Assembly (NCBI GenBank): GCA_963765785.1 | Contig: CAVXXW010000001.1 | Coordinates: 248,001 to 312,000 of the forward strand | DNA from: AC-32 sp963765785 | GTDB lineage: Bacteria; Actinomycetota; Thermoleophilia; Gaiellales; Gaiellaceae | DNA length: 64,000 nucleotides | Reading direction: 5' to 3' | Program-made: the position numbers and the translations under genes | The notes under the pieces: model-generated | The model's database searches: none | What the model was told of the DNA's origin: nothing | Seen by the model: only the letters and a program-made list of their open reading frames with translations | In this document: piece by piece, positions 16,446-24,856 of the stretch | How the letters are laid out: each line of letters begins with the position of its first letter | Numbering within the stretch: the first letter of the stretch is position 1

Positions 16446-18781
16446 GCCTGCGCGAGTACGAGCGGAAGCGGGAGAAGCAGAAGACGCCAGAGCCGTTCGG
16501 CGGCAAGCGCCGCGGCAAGCAGCCGATCTTCGTCGTCCAGCGCCACGACGCACGCCGGCTCCACTACGACTTCCGGCTCGAGCGCAACGGCGCCCTCGCG
16601 AGCTGGGCGGTGCCGAAGGGCGTCCCGCTCGAGCCGGGCCAGCAGCACCTGGCCGTCCACGTCGAGGACCACCCGCTCGACTACGCGAGCTTCGAGGGCG
16701 AGATCCCGAAAGGCGAGTACGGTGCCGGCACCGTCGAGATCTGGGACAACGGCACCTACGAGCTCGTAGAGGAGAAGCGCGACGGCGGCCTGACCGTCCG
16801 GCTTCGCGGCGCCAAGCTCGACGGGACGTGGACTCTGATCCCGGCGCACCTCGACGGCAAGGAGCAGAACTGGCTGATCGTCCGCAAGCGCGACGAGACC
16901 GTCGTCGCCAAGGGCGAGCTGCGCGACTACGCGCCGATGCTGGCCACGCTTTCCGACTCGAAGGAGATACCGCACGTTGCCGGCTGGGAGTTCGAGATCA
17001 AATGGGACGGCTATCGCATCGTCGCCCGTGTCGCCGGCGGCGAGGCGGTGCTGCGCTCGCGCAAGGACCAGGACTACACCCAACGCTTCGCCAACGTCGC
17101 CAGGGAGCTCGTCAAGGCGCTGAAGACACCCGACTGCGTCGTCGACGGCGAGGTCTGTGCGCTGGACGAGGAGGGCCGGCCGAGTTTTTCGGCGATGCAG
17201 CAGGCAAAGCCGGGGACCCCGATCGTCTACTACGTCTTCGACCTGCTCGAGGTCGAGGGCGAGCCGGTGATCGACCTGCCGCTCTCCGAACGGCGGAAGC
17301 GCCTGCGCAAGCTGCTCGACGGGCGCAACCGGACGGTGCAGTTCTCGCAGCCGTTCGAGGACGGCCAGGCGCTCTACGAAGCGGCGAAGGAGCGGCGGCT
17401 CGAGGGGGTGATGGGCAAGAAGACGGACTCCCGCTACGAGCCGGGCAAGCGCTCGCGCTACTGGCTCAAGTTCAAGACGCATGGCGAGCAGGAGTTCGTG
17501 GTTGCCGGCTACACGCGCGGCAAGGGGCGGCGAGAGTGGTCGTTCGGGTCGCTCGTCCTGGCGACCTACGGCTCCGACGGGCTTGAGTGGGCCGGCAACG
17601 TCGGCACCGGCTTCGACGACGCCGAGCAGGAGAAGCTGCTGAAGAAGCTCCGGCCGCTCGAGCGCAAGACGTCGCCGTTCCCGACGCCGCCGAAGATGCC
17701 GCGCGTGCGCAAGGACGACGTCGTCTGGGTCGAGCCAAAGCTTGTCGCCGAGGCCTCGTTCGCGGAGTGGACGCACGACCGCCGGCTGCGGGCTCCCGTC
17801 TACCTCGGCCTGCGCACGGACAAGGACGCGACGGAGGTCCGACGCGAGACGCCGGATGCCGACGCAGTCCCCGATGTGATCCAGAAGGGCAAGCGCACCC
17901 TGCGGCTCTCGAACCTCGACAAGGCGTTCTGGCCCGACGAGGGGATCACGAAGGGCGACCTGCTCGCCTACTACCGCGACGTGGCGCCGGTCGTCGTCCC
18001 CCACCTGCGTGACCGGCCGTTCACGATGCGCCGCTACCCCGACGGCGCGTACGGCAAGTCGTTCTTCCAGAAGGACAAGCCGGCCGGCATGCCCGACTGG
18101 ATCCGGACCGTGAACATCGAGGTCTCGACGCGGGACCGGCCGCGGCAGCAGCGGCGGATCGACGCGCCGCTCGTCAACGACGAGCTCGCGCTGCTCTGGA
18201 TGGTGAACATGGGCTGCATCGACCTGAACACGTGGTACTCGCGCGTGCCGAAGCTCGACCGGCCCGACTTCGTCCTCTTCGACCTCGACCCCTCGCCCGA
18301 CGTCGGCTTTCGCGAGACGGTGCAGGTCGCGCTGCTTGTGAAGGAGGTGCTCGACGCGCTCGAGCTGCAGTCGTTCCCGAAGACGAGCGGCTCGGATGGG
18401 ATGCACGTGCTCGTCCCGATCGCGCGGCGGCACACCTACGACGACACGCGCGAGTTCGCGGAGATCGTCGCGCGGGCGCTGGCGACGACGAACCGCGGGC
18501 TCGTGACGACCGAGTGGACGAAGTCGAAGCGGAAGGGCGTGCTGATCGACGCGAACCAGAACGGCGAGGGCAAGACGATCGCCTCGGTCTACTCGGTGCG
18601 CCCGCGCCCAGGGGCGCCGGTCTCGACACCGCTGCGCTGGGAGGAGGTCGACGAGTCGCTCGACCCGCTGGCGCTCACAACGGACGCGGTCCGCGACCGG
18701 ATCGAGAAGCACGGCGACCTCTACGAGGGCGTGCTGACGACGAAGCAGCTGCTCGGGCCCGCGCTTCGCAAGCTCCAGTAG
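16442..18781 (+). CDS. ligD: Multifunctional NHEJ DNA ligase LigD (phosphoesterase - ligase - polymerase order)
   Basis: The 779-residue enzyme trims, fills and seals broken DNA ends. Domains in order: a 3'-phosphoesterase (about 25-160; FVVQRHDARRLHYDFRLE, GEIPKGEYGAGTVEIWD); an ATP-dependent ligase (about 165-470) whose adenylated Lys187 lies in EFEIKWDGYR; and a primase-type polymerase (about 485-779; LSNLDKAFWPDEGITKG, the metal-binding D-x-D in FDLDPSPD near residue 614, and SGSDGMHVLVPI). This PE-LIG-POL order resembles Pseudomonas LigD rather than mycobacterial LigD, where POL comes first. The GTG overlaps the ku stop by 4 nt. Confidence 0.95.
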   Translation: MSLREYERKREKQKTPEPFGGKRRGKQPIFVVQRHDARRLHYDFRLERNGALASWAVPKGVPLEPGQQHLAVHVEDHPLDYASFEGEIPKGEYGAGTVEIWDNGTYELVEEKRDGGLTVRLRGAKLDGTWTLIPAHLDGKEQNWLIVRKRDETVVAKGELRDYAPMLATLSDSKEIPHVAGWEFEIKWDGYRIVARVAGGEAVLRSRKDQDYTQRFANVARELVKALKTPDCVVDGEVCALDEEGRPSFSAMQQAKPGTPIVYYVFDLLEVEGEPVIDLPLSERRKRLRKLLDGRNRTVQFSQPFEDGQALYEAAKERRLEGVMGKKTDSRYEPGKRSRYWLKFKTHGEQEFVVAGYTRGKGRREWSFGSLVLATYGSDGLEWAGNVGTGFDDAEQEKLLKKLRPLERKTSPFPTPPKMPRVRKDDVVWVEPKLVAEASFAEWTHDRRLRAPVYLGLRTDKDATEVRRETPDADAVPDVIQKGKRTLRLSNLDKAFWPDEGITKGDLLAYYRDVAPVVVPHLRDRPFTMRRYPDGAYGKSFFQKDKPAGMPDWIRTVNIEVSTRDRPRQQRRIDAPLVNDELALLWMVNMGCIDLNTWYSRVPKLDRPDFVLFDLDPSPDVGFRETVQVALLVKEVLDALELQSFPKTSGSDGMHVLVPIARRHTYDDTREFAEIVARALATTNRGLVTTEWTKSKRKGVLIDANQNGEGKTIASVYSVRPRPGAPVSTPLRWEEVDESLDPLALTTDAVRDRIEKHGDLYEGVLTTKQLLGPALRKLQ

Positions 18782-18980
18782 CCGTTACGGCCCCGTTACG
18801 CACGATCCGAGTGCAGAGTGGGAAGTCGTCGGTCGCTCACCTGACGGTCGGACGCGTCTCGCGGAATGGCAGTACCCGTGTGACAGCGCGGCAGTCGTCT
18901 CCGGCCCGCGATTCGCGGCCGTTCCGTCAAACCGGCTGCTAGGCTCTGACGCGTTCGCTGTTCGGCAAAGGAGGTGCGAC
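18782..18980. other. Non-coding stretch upstream of the rsgA leader
   Basis: No convincing gene is visible here. It contains a G+C-rich inverted repeat around CGCGATTCGCG (about 18907-18917) that could help end ligD transcription, although no T-run follows. TAGGCT at 18940-18945 is a possible -10 element for the leader transcript, about 35 nt before the leader ATG. Confidence 0.3.
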
Positions 18981-19016
18981 ATGACGACGATTGCACCCTC
19001 CGGTCGCAGAGCCTGA
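18981..19016 (+). CDS. Candidate 11-residue leader peptide upstream of rsgA
   Basis: ATG 18981 is preceded by AAAGGAGG at 18968-18975, one of the strongest Shine-Dalgarno matches in the window, yet the frame encodes only MTTIAPSGRRA before TGA. The stop codon sits in the loop of a perfect 5-bp stem (GAGCC 19009-19013, GGCTC 19017-19021). A ribosome stalling or terminating here would control this hairpin. An SD of this quality on a nearly empty ORF suggests an attenuation-type leader rather than a functional peptide. Confidence 0.4.
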   Translation: MTTIAPSGRRA

Positions 19017-19224
19017 GGCTCCCCGGCCCGCCGCAGCACGCTCAAAGCCGCAATCGCAGAGCTGTTCGCAGCACCGCGACTCCGAGCAGGTGCGTTGGAC
19101 GGCCGCACGGGCAAAGCCCGCGCGACCTCTATGGTCGGCGCCGCCTAGTCGGCGCCTCCGCGTAGCGAGCTCCTGAGCCTTGGGCACTGCCCGGAGTTCA
19201 CCCCATTCCTGAAAGGAGCTTCGC
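19009..19224 (+). promoter_or_regulatory. Structured 5' leader of rsgA (possible translational or transcriptional attenuator)
   Basis: About 200 nt of non-coding RNA separate the leader peptide from rsgA. Stable stem-loops can be drawn at 19009-19021 (5 bp), 19108-19120 (CGGGC-AAA-GCCCG) and 19137-19156 (7-bp GGCGCCG/CGGCGCC with a CCTAGT loop). AAAGGAGC at 19212-19219 is the Shine-Dalgarno of the TTG start of rsgA. No known riboswitch class was recognised, and no T-run follows the hairpins. Confidence 0.35.
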
Positions 19225-20256
19225 TTGAACCTGAACGACCTCGGCTGGGACGACGGCTTCGCGGCCTCGCTCGAGCCGTACGACAACTGCATACCGGGCC
19301 GCGTCTCGGCCCAGCACCGCGGCGAGTACGACGTCCTAACCGAGGCCGGCCAATTGCGCGCACGCGTCGCCGGGCGGCTCCGTCACGAGGCCTCCTCGGG
19401 CGCCGACCTCCCGGCGGTCGGCGACTGGGTCGTGCTGCGGGAGCAGTCGATCCAGAGCGTCCTGCCGCGGCGCTCCGCGTTTCAGCGCAAGGTCAATCTC
19501 GGCGCTGCTGAGGCGCAGGTGCTGGCGGCGAACCTCGACTCGATCTTCGTCGTCACCGGCCTCGACGCCGACTTCAGCGCCCGGCGCCTGGAGCGCTATC
19601 TGACGCTGGCCTGGGAGAGCGGCGCCACCCCGGTCGTCGTGCTGACGAAGGCCGATCTCTGCGACGACCCGCTCCCGTTGCTGCTCGAAGCAGAGCTGGT
19701 TGCGGTCGGCGTGCCGGTACACCTCGTCAGCAATGTCACCGGCCAAGGGCACGACGAGCTCTCGCCCTACCTGCAGCCCGCGCATACGGTCGCGCTGCTG
19801 GGCTCCTCGGGCGTGGGCAAGTCCTCGCTCGCCAACCGGCTGCTCGGGCAGGAGGCGCAGGCGACCAAGGAGCTCGCGGAGGACGGCACCGGGCGGCACA
19901 CGACCACCGCGCGGCAGCTCCTGCGCCTCCCCGGCGGCACGCTGCTCGTCGACACGCCGGGCCTGCGCGAGGTGCAGCTCTGGGACGCGGACGACGGCAT
20001 CCAGGAGGCGTTCGCCGACGTGGACGAGCTGGCCGTCGACTGCCGCTTCAACGACTGCGCGCACATGCGCGAGCCGGGCTGCGCCGTGCAGGAAGCGATC
20101 GACGAAGGCCGTCTTCCGCGCGAGCGGCTGCAGAGCTACCGGGCGCTGCAGCGCGAGCTCGCGCGGTTGGCGCGCAAGCGGGACGCGCGACTGCGCTCCG
20201 AAGAGCGCAAGAAGCGCGTGGCGTTCGCGAAGAGCCTCCGCAAGACGGCGTGGTGA
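19225..20256 (+). CDS. rsgA: Small ribosomal subunit biogenesis GTPase RsgA
   Basis: RsgA is a circularly permuted GTPase that checks late 30S subunit maturation. The 343-residue protein has an OB-fold N-terminal domain (VGDWVVLRE), the G4 motif VVLTKADL before G1 (LLGSSGVGKSSLANRLLG) and G3 (LLVDTPGLREVQLW). A zinc-binding helical domain follows with CRFNDCAHMREPGCAV. The start is a TTG at 19225 with AAAGGAGC 5 nt upstream. A 5' leader of about 245 nt with a mini-ORF suggests regulation by translation status, fitting for a ribosome-assembly factor. Confidence 0.92.
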   Translation: MNLNDLGWDDGFAASLEPYDNCIPGRVSAQHRGEYDVLTEAGQLRARVAGRLRHEASSGADLPAVGDWVVLREQSIQSVLPRRSAFQRKVNLGAAEAQVLAANLDSIFVVTGLDADFSARRLERYLTLAWESGATPVVVLTKADLCDDPLPLLLEAELVAVGVPVHLVSNVTGQGHDELSPYLQPAHTVALLGSSGVGKSSLANRLLGQEAQATKELAEDGTGRHTTTARQLLRLPGGTLLVDTPGLREVQLWDADDGIQEAFADVDELAVDCRFNDCAHMREPGCAVQEAIDEGRLPRERLQSYRALQRELARLARKRDARLRSEERKKRVAFAKSLRKTAW

Positions 20257-20423
20257 ACCAGGAGGGCTCGGCAAGACACCGTCTGAGCCGCCGGAAGACG
20301 CTGCTCGCCCCGAAGCCCCGTCCTCAGTCGCGCCCGTACCTCTCTTGGTACGAACGCTCCCTGCGTCCTTGCCTCGGAACGACCAGCGCGCCCCGGCGAC
20401 GAGCGCTGCCCCGCCGAACCCTC

Positions 20424-21275
20424 CTAGAGGTCGCGGCGCGAGAAGGCCAGCGCCGCGACCAGGGCGACGACCGCGATGTACGCGCAGGCCCAGAGTCGGA
20501 CGCTCGTGCCGTGGATAAACGCGCCGCCGAAAGGCCCGAGCTCGAGCAGGAACCCCGTCAAGCCGGTCGTGGTCGCGGTGATCTCGTGGAGGGCATCTTG
20601 GTACAGCGCCTCGAACGGGACGATGTACGCGGCAACCACGGCGGCGTGTTTGAGCGTCGGCGAGTTGAGGCCATGGCCGATGGTGCCCAGCAGCCCCGCG
20701 ACCAGGCCGGCGCCGAACACCATGAAGATCGCGATCCCATTCGCGGTCGCGGTGAGGAAGATGGAGCCGAGGAGCGAGAGCCCCGCGATGAGCGCGACGC
20801 CGGCGGCGAGCTCGATCGCCGGCACGACGATGTGGTCGGGCCACCAGTGGCCGGTCAATCCGGTGATCACCATTCCGGCGGCGTAGACACCCGCGACGTA
20901 GGGTGTGCAGACGGCGACCGCTCCGAGCCAGCGCGCAAAGAGCAGCGTCGAGCGGTCGATCGGGCGCACGACCAGCGGCTGCAGCAGCCCGCGCTCGGCG
21001 TCGCCGCGCACCGCGCCCAGCGTCAGGAAGACCGCGAGCACGACCCCGAGGAAGAGCGTCGCGAACATCGCGAGGCCGAACATCGTCGCCCCGGCGAACC
21101 CGCGGGCGTCGATTCCGTTGGGCGCGCCGATGTGGCTGAGGTCGCGGAAGAGGTAGTGGTTGGCGAGCCAGTAGAGGAAGAGGAAACCGGCGGTGAGCAG
21201 CAAGACGACTGCGAAGACCTTCCGTCGCAGCGCCTCGCGAAGGCCGTAGCCGACGATGATGGGGATCGCGTTCAC
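20424..21275 (-). CDS. ABC-2 type transporter permease
   Basis: The 283-residue integral membrane protein has about six hydrophobic helices, starting with VFAVVLLLTAGFLFLYWLA. The central ERGLLQPLVVRPIDRSTLLFARW segment is the coupling region of ABC-2 (NosY/YhaP-like) exporters, and the C-terminus ends ALAFSRRDL. It pairs with the ATPase gene immediately upstream, whose stop overlaps its ATG. The substrate is unknown. The 167-bp gap to the convergent rsgA holds no gene. Confidence 0.88.
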   Translation of the reverse strand: MNAIPIIVGYGLREALRRKVFAVVLLLTAGFLFLYWLANHYLFRDLSHIGAPNGIDARGFAGATMFGLAMFATLFLGVVLAVFLTLGAVRGDAERGLLQPLVVRPIDRSTLLFARWLGAVAVCTPYVAGVYAAGMVITGLTGHWWPDHIVVPAIELAAGVALIAGLSLLGSIFLTATANGIAIFMVFGAGLVAGLLGTIGHGLNSPTLKHAAVVAAYIVPFEALYQDALHEITATTTGLTGFLLELGPFGGAFIHGTSVRLWACAYIAVVALVAALAFSRRDL

Positions 21276-22111
21276 GACGTCTCCCCGCCGACGGCCTCGA
21301 GGTACGTGTCCTCGAGGGTCGACGTGAGGACGCGGACGCCGTAGACCCGGCGCCCGGCCGCGACCAGGTCGGCCACGAGGCGCGGCACGTCCTCGCGCGT
21401 GCCGTCGTGCATCGCGGTTCCTTCGTCGGTCTCGATCTCGATTCCACGCGGCCGGCTCAGCTCCGCCGGCGACCCCTCGGTCACCACCTTGCCGCGGAGG
21501 AGGATCAGGACCCGGTCGCAGACGAGCTCGACCTCGCTCAGCAGGTGCGAGTTGAGCAGCACAGACGTGCCTCGGCGCTGAAGCTCCTCCAACAGCAGGC
21601 GGACCGTGCGCCGGCCGACGGGGTCGAGCGCGCTGGTCGGCTCGTCGAGCAGCAGGAGCGGCGGCGACCCGACGAGCGCCTGCGCAAGGCCGAGCCGCTG
21701 CTGCATTCCCTTCGACATCTGCTCCACCCGGCGGTCGCGCGCTTCGTTCAGCCCGACGAGCTCGAGCAGCTCCGCCCGCTCCTGCGCACCGCCGGCCGAT
21801 CCAGCGAGCCGCTGGTGCAGTCCGAGCAGCTCGTCGGCGGAGTACCAGCCGGGGAAGCGGAACAGCTCGGCGAGGTAGCCCAGCTGCCGCTTCGCGTCGC
21901 GGGAGCCGGCGCGGGCGCCGCAGACCTCCGCCGTGCCGCGCGTGGGGCGGACGAGGCCGCAGGCGATCTTGACGAGCGTCGACTTGCCCGCCCCGTTCGG
22001 GCCGAGCAGCCCGACGAGCTCGCCTTCGCTCACCTCGAGGTCGACGCCGCCGAGCGCGACGGTCGAGCCGTAGCGCTTCTCGAGGCCGCGCGCGGTAAGC
22101 GCAGCCGTCAT
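21272..22111 (-). CDS. ABC transporter ATP-binding protein
   Basis: The 279-residue ATPase has Walker A LLGPNGAGKSTLVKIACGL, signature SKGMQQRLGLAQAL, Walker B PLLLLDEPTSALDP and the switch His in LLNSHLLSEVE. The C-terminal extension of about 60 residues is typical of ABC-2 drug/lipid exporter ATPases (CcmA type). It energises the permease encoded downstream. The four-gene run ndh, GNAT, ATPase, permease has overlaps of 8, 4 and 4 nt, so it is probably one transcript. Confidence 0.92.
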   Translation of the reverse strand: MTAALTARGLEKRYGSTVALGGVDLEVSEGELVGLLGPNGAGKSTLVKIACGLVRPTRGTAEVCGARAGSRDAKRQLGYLAELFRFPGWYSADELLGLHQRLAGSAGGAQERAELLELVGLNEARDRRVEQMSKGMQQRLGLAQALVGSPPLLLLDEPTSALDPVGRRTVRLLLEELQRRGTSVLLNSHLLSEVELVCDRVLILLRGKVVTEGSPAELSRPRGIEIETDEGTAMHDGTREDVPRLVADLVAAGRRVYGVRVLTSTLEDTYLEAVGGETS

Positions 22112-22851
22112 AGGCCGGGCGAGACCAGCTTCACGAAGTAGCCGAGCTCATCGAAGCCGAGCTTGCGGTAGAGCTCCTTCGGCCAGTCCTCGAGGTCGGC
22201 GACGAGGAAGACGAACTCGGCTCCGTCTGCGCGTGCCACCGCGATCGCGGCGAGCACGACGGAGGTCGCGTAGCCCCGGCCGCGGTGTTCCTGAAGTGTC
22301 CCGACGTCCTCGACCTGTGCTTCCGTGCCGTCCTGGTACAGGTCGCTGTAGCTGACGACCTCACCCTCGACCCTGAGCGCGAAGAAGCGCACGCGCACCC
22401 GCTCGCCGATCCGGTGCTTCGCCGCGAACAGCTGGGCCATGATCTCCGGTTTGCTCCACGGTTCGCCTTCGACAACGCGCTGACGAGCCGGTCGCAGCTC
22501 CTCCTCAGCGACCTCTTCGACGATGCTCGGGTCGCCGTCGCGGTCGGGCTCGCGCAGCTGCGCCATCAGCAGATGCCGGCGCACGAGCCAGTCGCGCTCG
22601 GCGAAGAACGGCGCCAGCCGCTCGCCCTGCTCGGTCGAGCGAAAGACGATCATGCGGCGGTCGAGGCGCTTCGCCTCGGCCAGCACGTCCTCGGCCTCCG
22701 CCGGCTGGTCGACGAGCAGGAAGTTCGAGTCCAGCCGCAGCGGCACCTCGTCGTCGAAGACGGCGGTGCCGACGCTCGAGGGAACGGTGCGACCACCAGC
22801 CATGTCGGCCCGGTCGAGGAAGGCCCAGGCGCGGGCGAGCTCGTCAGGCAT
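22108..22851 (-). CDS. GNAT-family N-acetyltransferase
   Basis: The 247-residue product has a divergent N-terminal half and a recognisable GNAT fold in the second half. Acetyl-CoA binding is expected at VGTLQEHRGRGYATSVVLAAI (R-x-x-G-x-A), followed by FLVADLEDWPKELYRKLGF and a terminal strand. The acceptor cannot be predicted. It overlaps both neighbours in an operon with an NADH dehydrogenase and an ABC exporter, with no clear functional link. Confidence 0.78.
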   Translation of the reverse strand: MPDELARAWAFLDRADMAGGRTVPSSVGTAVFDDEVPLRLDSNFLLVDQPAEAEDVLAEAKRLDRRMIVFRSTEQGERLAPFFAERDWLVRRHLLMAQLREPDRDGDPSIVEEVAEEELRPARQRVVEGEPWSKPEIMAQLFAAKHRIGERVRVRFFALRVEGEVVSYSDLYQDGTEAQVEDVGTLQEHRGRGYATSVVLAAIAVARADGAEFVFLVADLEDWPKELYRKLGFDELGYFVKLVSPGL

Positions 22852-24103
22852 CCAGGCGCTGGGGGTGGCCGAGCATCGAAAGCTCCGCGATGTCGCGGCG
22901 GAAGAAGAGCGAGGTCGTCCAGTCGGTGACGACGCGGAGCTTCCGCGAGAGAAGGGGTAGCTGGTAGAGGTGGTACGTCCGCGTCACGAACCACCCGAGG
23001 AAGCCGGTCAGCCGCAGGCCGAGCACGTCGGCGATGCCCTTGTAGCGGCCGAGCGTGGCCACCTGGCCGAGCATTTGGTACCGATACTGCTTCTGCTCGC
23101 CGGCGAGGTTCTTCGCGAGCCGCCGCGCCTGGCGGAGCGCGTGCTGCGAGGTCGGCGGGTCAACCGCGCCGGGTGTGGCGAGGTTCGGGACGGCGGCGCC
23201 GTCGCCGAGCGCCCACACATGCTCGTGGCCATCGACGCGGAGCGTCCCGTCGACCTTGACGCGCCCGCGGTCGTCGAGCGGCAGCCCCAGGTTGCTCAGA
23301 ATTGGGTTCGCCTTCACGCCGGCCGTCCAGACGACGGTGCGCGAGGGGATCCGGTCGCCGTTCGAGAGCGTCGCCCCGTCCGCCTCGACCGACTCGAGGG
23401 TCGTGCGGTCGTGGATCTCGATCCCGCGCTTGGTCAGCTGGCGCGCGGCGTACTCCCCCAGGCGCGACGGGATCTCCGGGAGGATCTTCGGCGCCGCGTC
23501 GACCAGCACCCAGCGCTGCGGCTCGCCGCGCAGCGAAGGGTAGTAGCGGAGTGCGTCGCGCACGAGGTCGGAGAGCTCGGCGAGCGCCTCGACGCCCGCG
23601 TAGCCGGCGCCGACGAAGACGAAAGTGAGCTCGGCTCGCCGGTGGGCCTCGATCGCCGCGGCGTCGGCAGCCTCGAGGCGCTGGAGGACGTGGTTGCGGA
23701 GGTAGATCGCGTCCGCGAGGTTCTTGAAGCCGAGCGCATGCTCGGCGAGGCCCGGAATCGGGAGCGCGCGCGAGATCGAGCCGAGGGCGACAACCAGGTC
23801 GCGGTAGCGCACGCTCACCTGCGCGTCGACCGCGTCGACCTGGACGCTGTTCGCCGCAAAGTCGATCGCCGTCGCTCGGCCGAGGACGAGTTCGGCGTGC
23901 GGGCACATCTGCCGCAACGGCACGACCACGTGGCGCGGCTCGAGCGTGCCGGAAGCGGCCTCGGGGAGCAGCGGCGTGAAGAGCATCGAGTTCTCGGGGC
24001 TGACGATCGTCGCGCCGCGCTTGCCGAGGTAGCGAGCGACCCAGCCGCCGGCGAAGCCGCCGCCGATCACGAGGGTGCCGCCGTGGGCCTCGCGCTCGCT
24101 CAC
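22844..24103 (-). CDS. Type II NADH:quinone oxidoreductase-like FAD protein
   Basis: The 419-residue flavoprotein has two dinucleotide-binding motifs: VIGGGFAGGWVARYLGKRG (FAD) and FVFVGAGYAGVEALAEL (NADH). The signature WTAGVKANPI and VWALGDGAAVPN, which binds the flavin pyrophosphate, are also present. The C-terminal part (GFLGWFVTRTYHLYQLPL) matches the membrane-associating helices of NDH-2, which passes electrons from NADH to quinone without pumping protons. The GTG at 24103 is first in a four-gene operon. A GATAGT -10 on the minus strand overlaps the -10 of the divergent gene. Confidence 0.88.
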   Translation of the reverse strand: MSEREAHGGTLVIGGGFAGGWVARYLGKRGATIVSPENSMLFTPLLPEAASGTLEPRHVVVPLRQMCPHAELVLGRATAIDFAANSVQVDAVDAQVSVRYRDLVVALGSISRALPIPGLAEHALGFKNLADAIYLRNHVLQRLEAADAAAIEAHRRAELTFVFVGAGYAGVEALAELSDLVRDALRYYPSLRGEPQRWVLVDAAPKILPEIPSRLGEYAARQLTKRGIEIHDRTTLESVEADGATLSNGDRIPSRTVVWTAGVKANPILSNLGLPLDDRGRVKVDGTLRVDGHEHVWALGDGAAVPNLATPGAVDPPTSQHALRQARRLAKNLAGEQKQYRYQMLGQVATLGRYKGIADVLGLRLTGFLGWFVTRTYHLYQLPLLSRKLRVVTDWTTSLFFRRDIAELSMLGHPQRLDA

Positions 24104-24108
24104 CCCTC

Positions 24109-24115
24109 TACTATC
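24109..24115. promoter_or_regulatory. Overlapping divergent -10 elements (NDH-2 / SLOG gene)
   Basis: The heptamer TACTATC reads TACTAT on the plus strand, 6 nt before ATG 24121, and GATAGT on the minus strand, 6 nt before GTG 24103. The two start codons are only 17 bp apart, so both genes should be leaderless and share the same melting region. Confidence 0.45.
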
Positions 24116-24120
24116 GCCGC

Positions 24121-24567
24121 ATGCCGGGGGTGCAGGTTGCGGTCATCGGAAGCGGCGCTGAGCACGAGGGGCGCGCCGAGGAGGTCGGCCGGCTGCTCGC
24201 GGAGCGCGGCTGCACAGTCGTCACCGGCGGCCTCGGCTCGGTCATGGCCGCTGCGGCGCGCGGCGCGAAGGCGGCGGGCGGAGTCACCGTCGGCGTGCTG
24301 CCCGGCGAGAGCCGCCGCGACGCGAACGAGTGGATCGACCACGTGGTCGTGACCGGCGTCGGGCACGCGCGGAACCTTGCGGTGGTCGCCTCCGGCGACG
24401 CGGTGATCGCGGTCGGCGGGCAGTGGGGCACGCTCGCGGAGATCGGCCTGGCAAACGTGCTCGGCCGGCCGGTTGTGATTCTGGAACCCGGCTGGCAACT
24501 GGACGGCGTGCGGCGGGCGGCCACGCCGCGGGAGGCGGTCGAGCTGGCGCTGGAGGCGCTGCCGTGA
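24121..24567 (+). CDS. SLOG/LOG-like nucleotide-binding protein (TIGR00725-like)
   Basis: The 148-residue Rossmann-like protein begins VQVAVIGSGAEHEG and has GGLGSVMAAAARGAKAAGG, GHARNLAVVASGDAVIAVGG and QWGTLAEIGLANVLGRPVV. The GGxGT/E pattern is typical of the SLOG superfamily, which includes cytokinin-activating LOG enzymes and Smf/DprA-type nucleotide sensors. The PGGxGTxxE motif of true LOG phosphoribohydrolases is modified to GGQWGTLAEIG, so catalysis is unproven. It overlaps the following DUF1272 gene by 4 nt. Confidence 0.78.
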   Translation: MPGVQVAVIGSGAEHEGRAEEVGRLLAERGCTVVTGGLGSVMAAAARGAKAAGGVTVGVLPGESRRDANEWIDHVVVTGVGHARNLAVVASGDAVIAVGGQWGTLAEIGLANVLGRPVVILEPGWQLDGVRRAATPREAVELALEALP

Positions 24568-24740
24568 GCCTCGAGCTGCGGGCGTCGTGCGAGCGCTGCA
24601 ACGCCGAGCTCGCGCCGGATGGCGAGGCCTACATCTGCTCGTACGAGTGCACGTTCTGCGCCGAGTGCGTCGCGGCCCTCGACCGCGTCTGCCCGAACTG
24701 CGGCGGCGAGCTCGTCCGGCGTCCACGGCGGACGACGTGA
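24564..24740 (+). CDS. Small four-cysteine-pair zinc protein (DUF1272)
   Basis: The 58-residue protein has LELRASCERCNAEL, YICSYECTFCAECV and VCPNCGGELVRRP, so it has eight Cys arranged as zinc knuckles. Sequence and length match DUF1272, a family without an assigned function. GTG 24564 overlaps the SLOG stop by 4 nt, which suggests translational coupling and perhaps a joint role. Confidence 0.85.
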   Translation: MSLELRASCERCNAELAPDGEAYICSYECTFCAECVAALDRVCPNCGGELVRRPRRTT

Positions 24741-24763
24741 CCGTACAGCCGGGCCTTGTCGAT

Positions 24764-24786
24764 CCAAGTAACAGTCTGTTACTTGG
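24764..24786. repeat. Perfect 23-bp palindrome, copy 1
   Basis: Arms CCAAGTAACAG and CTGTTACTTGG are exact reverse complements around one central T. The form is that of a dimeric repressor operator, but it lies between convergent genes, after the DUF1272 stop and before the end of the dimethylargininase-like gene. Confidence 0.7.
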
Positions 24787-24834
24787 AGGGTTCGAACGCT
24801 GACGTAGAGCGGGGTCGGCGGGCCCAAGGTGCTT

Positions 24835-24849
24835 GTAACAGTCTGTTAC
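24835..24849. repeat. 15-bp core palindrome, copy 2
   Basis: GTAACAG-T-CTGTTAC repeats the core of the palindrome 67 bp upstream, including its central T and the flanking ACTTG on the right, but the outermost left arm is changed. It ends 8 bp before the stop codon of the minus-strand gene at 24857. Confidence 0.65.
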
Positions 24850-24856
24850 TTGAGCT

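Noticed and set aside
16271..18712. Minus-strand open frame of 813 codons antisense to ligD
   Set aside because: It mirrors the real gene codon by codon and contains no recognisable motif, while the plus strand encodes all three LigD domains.
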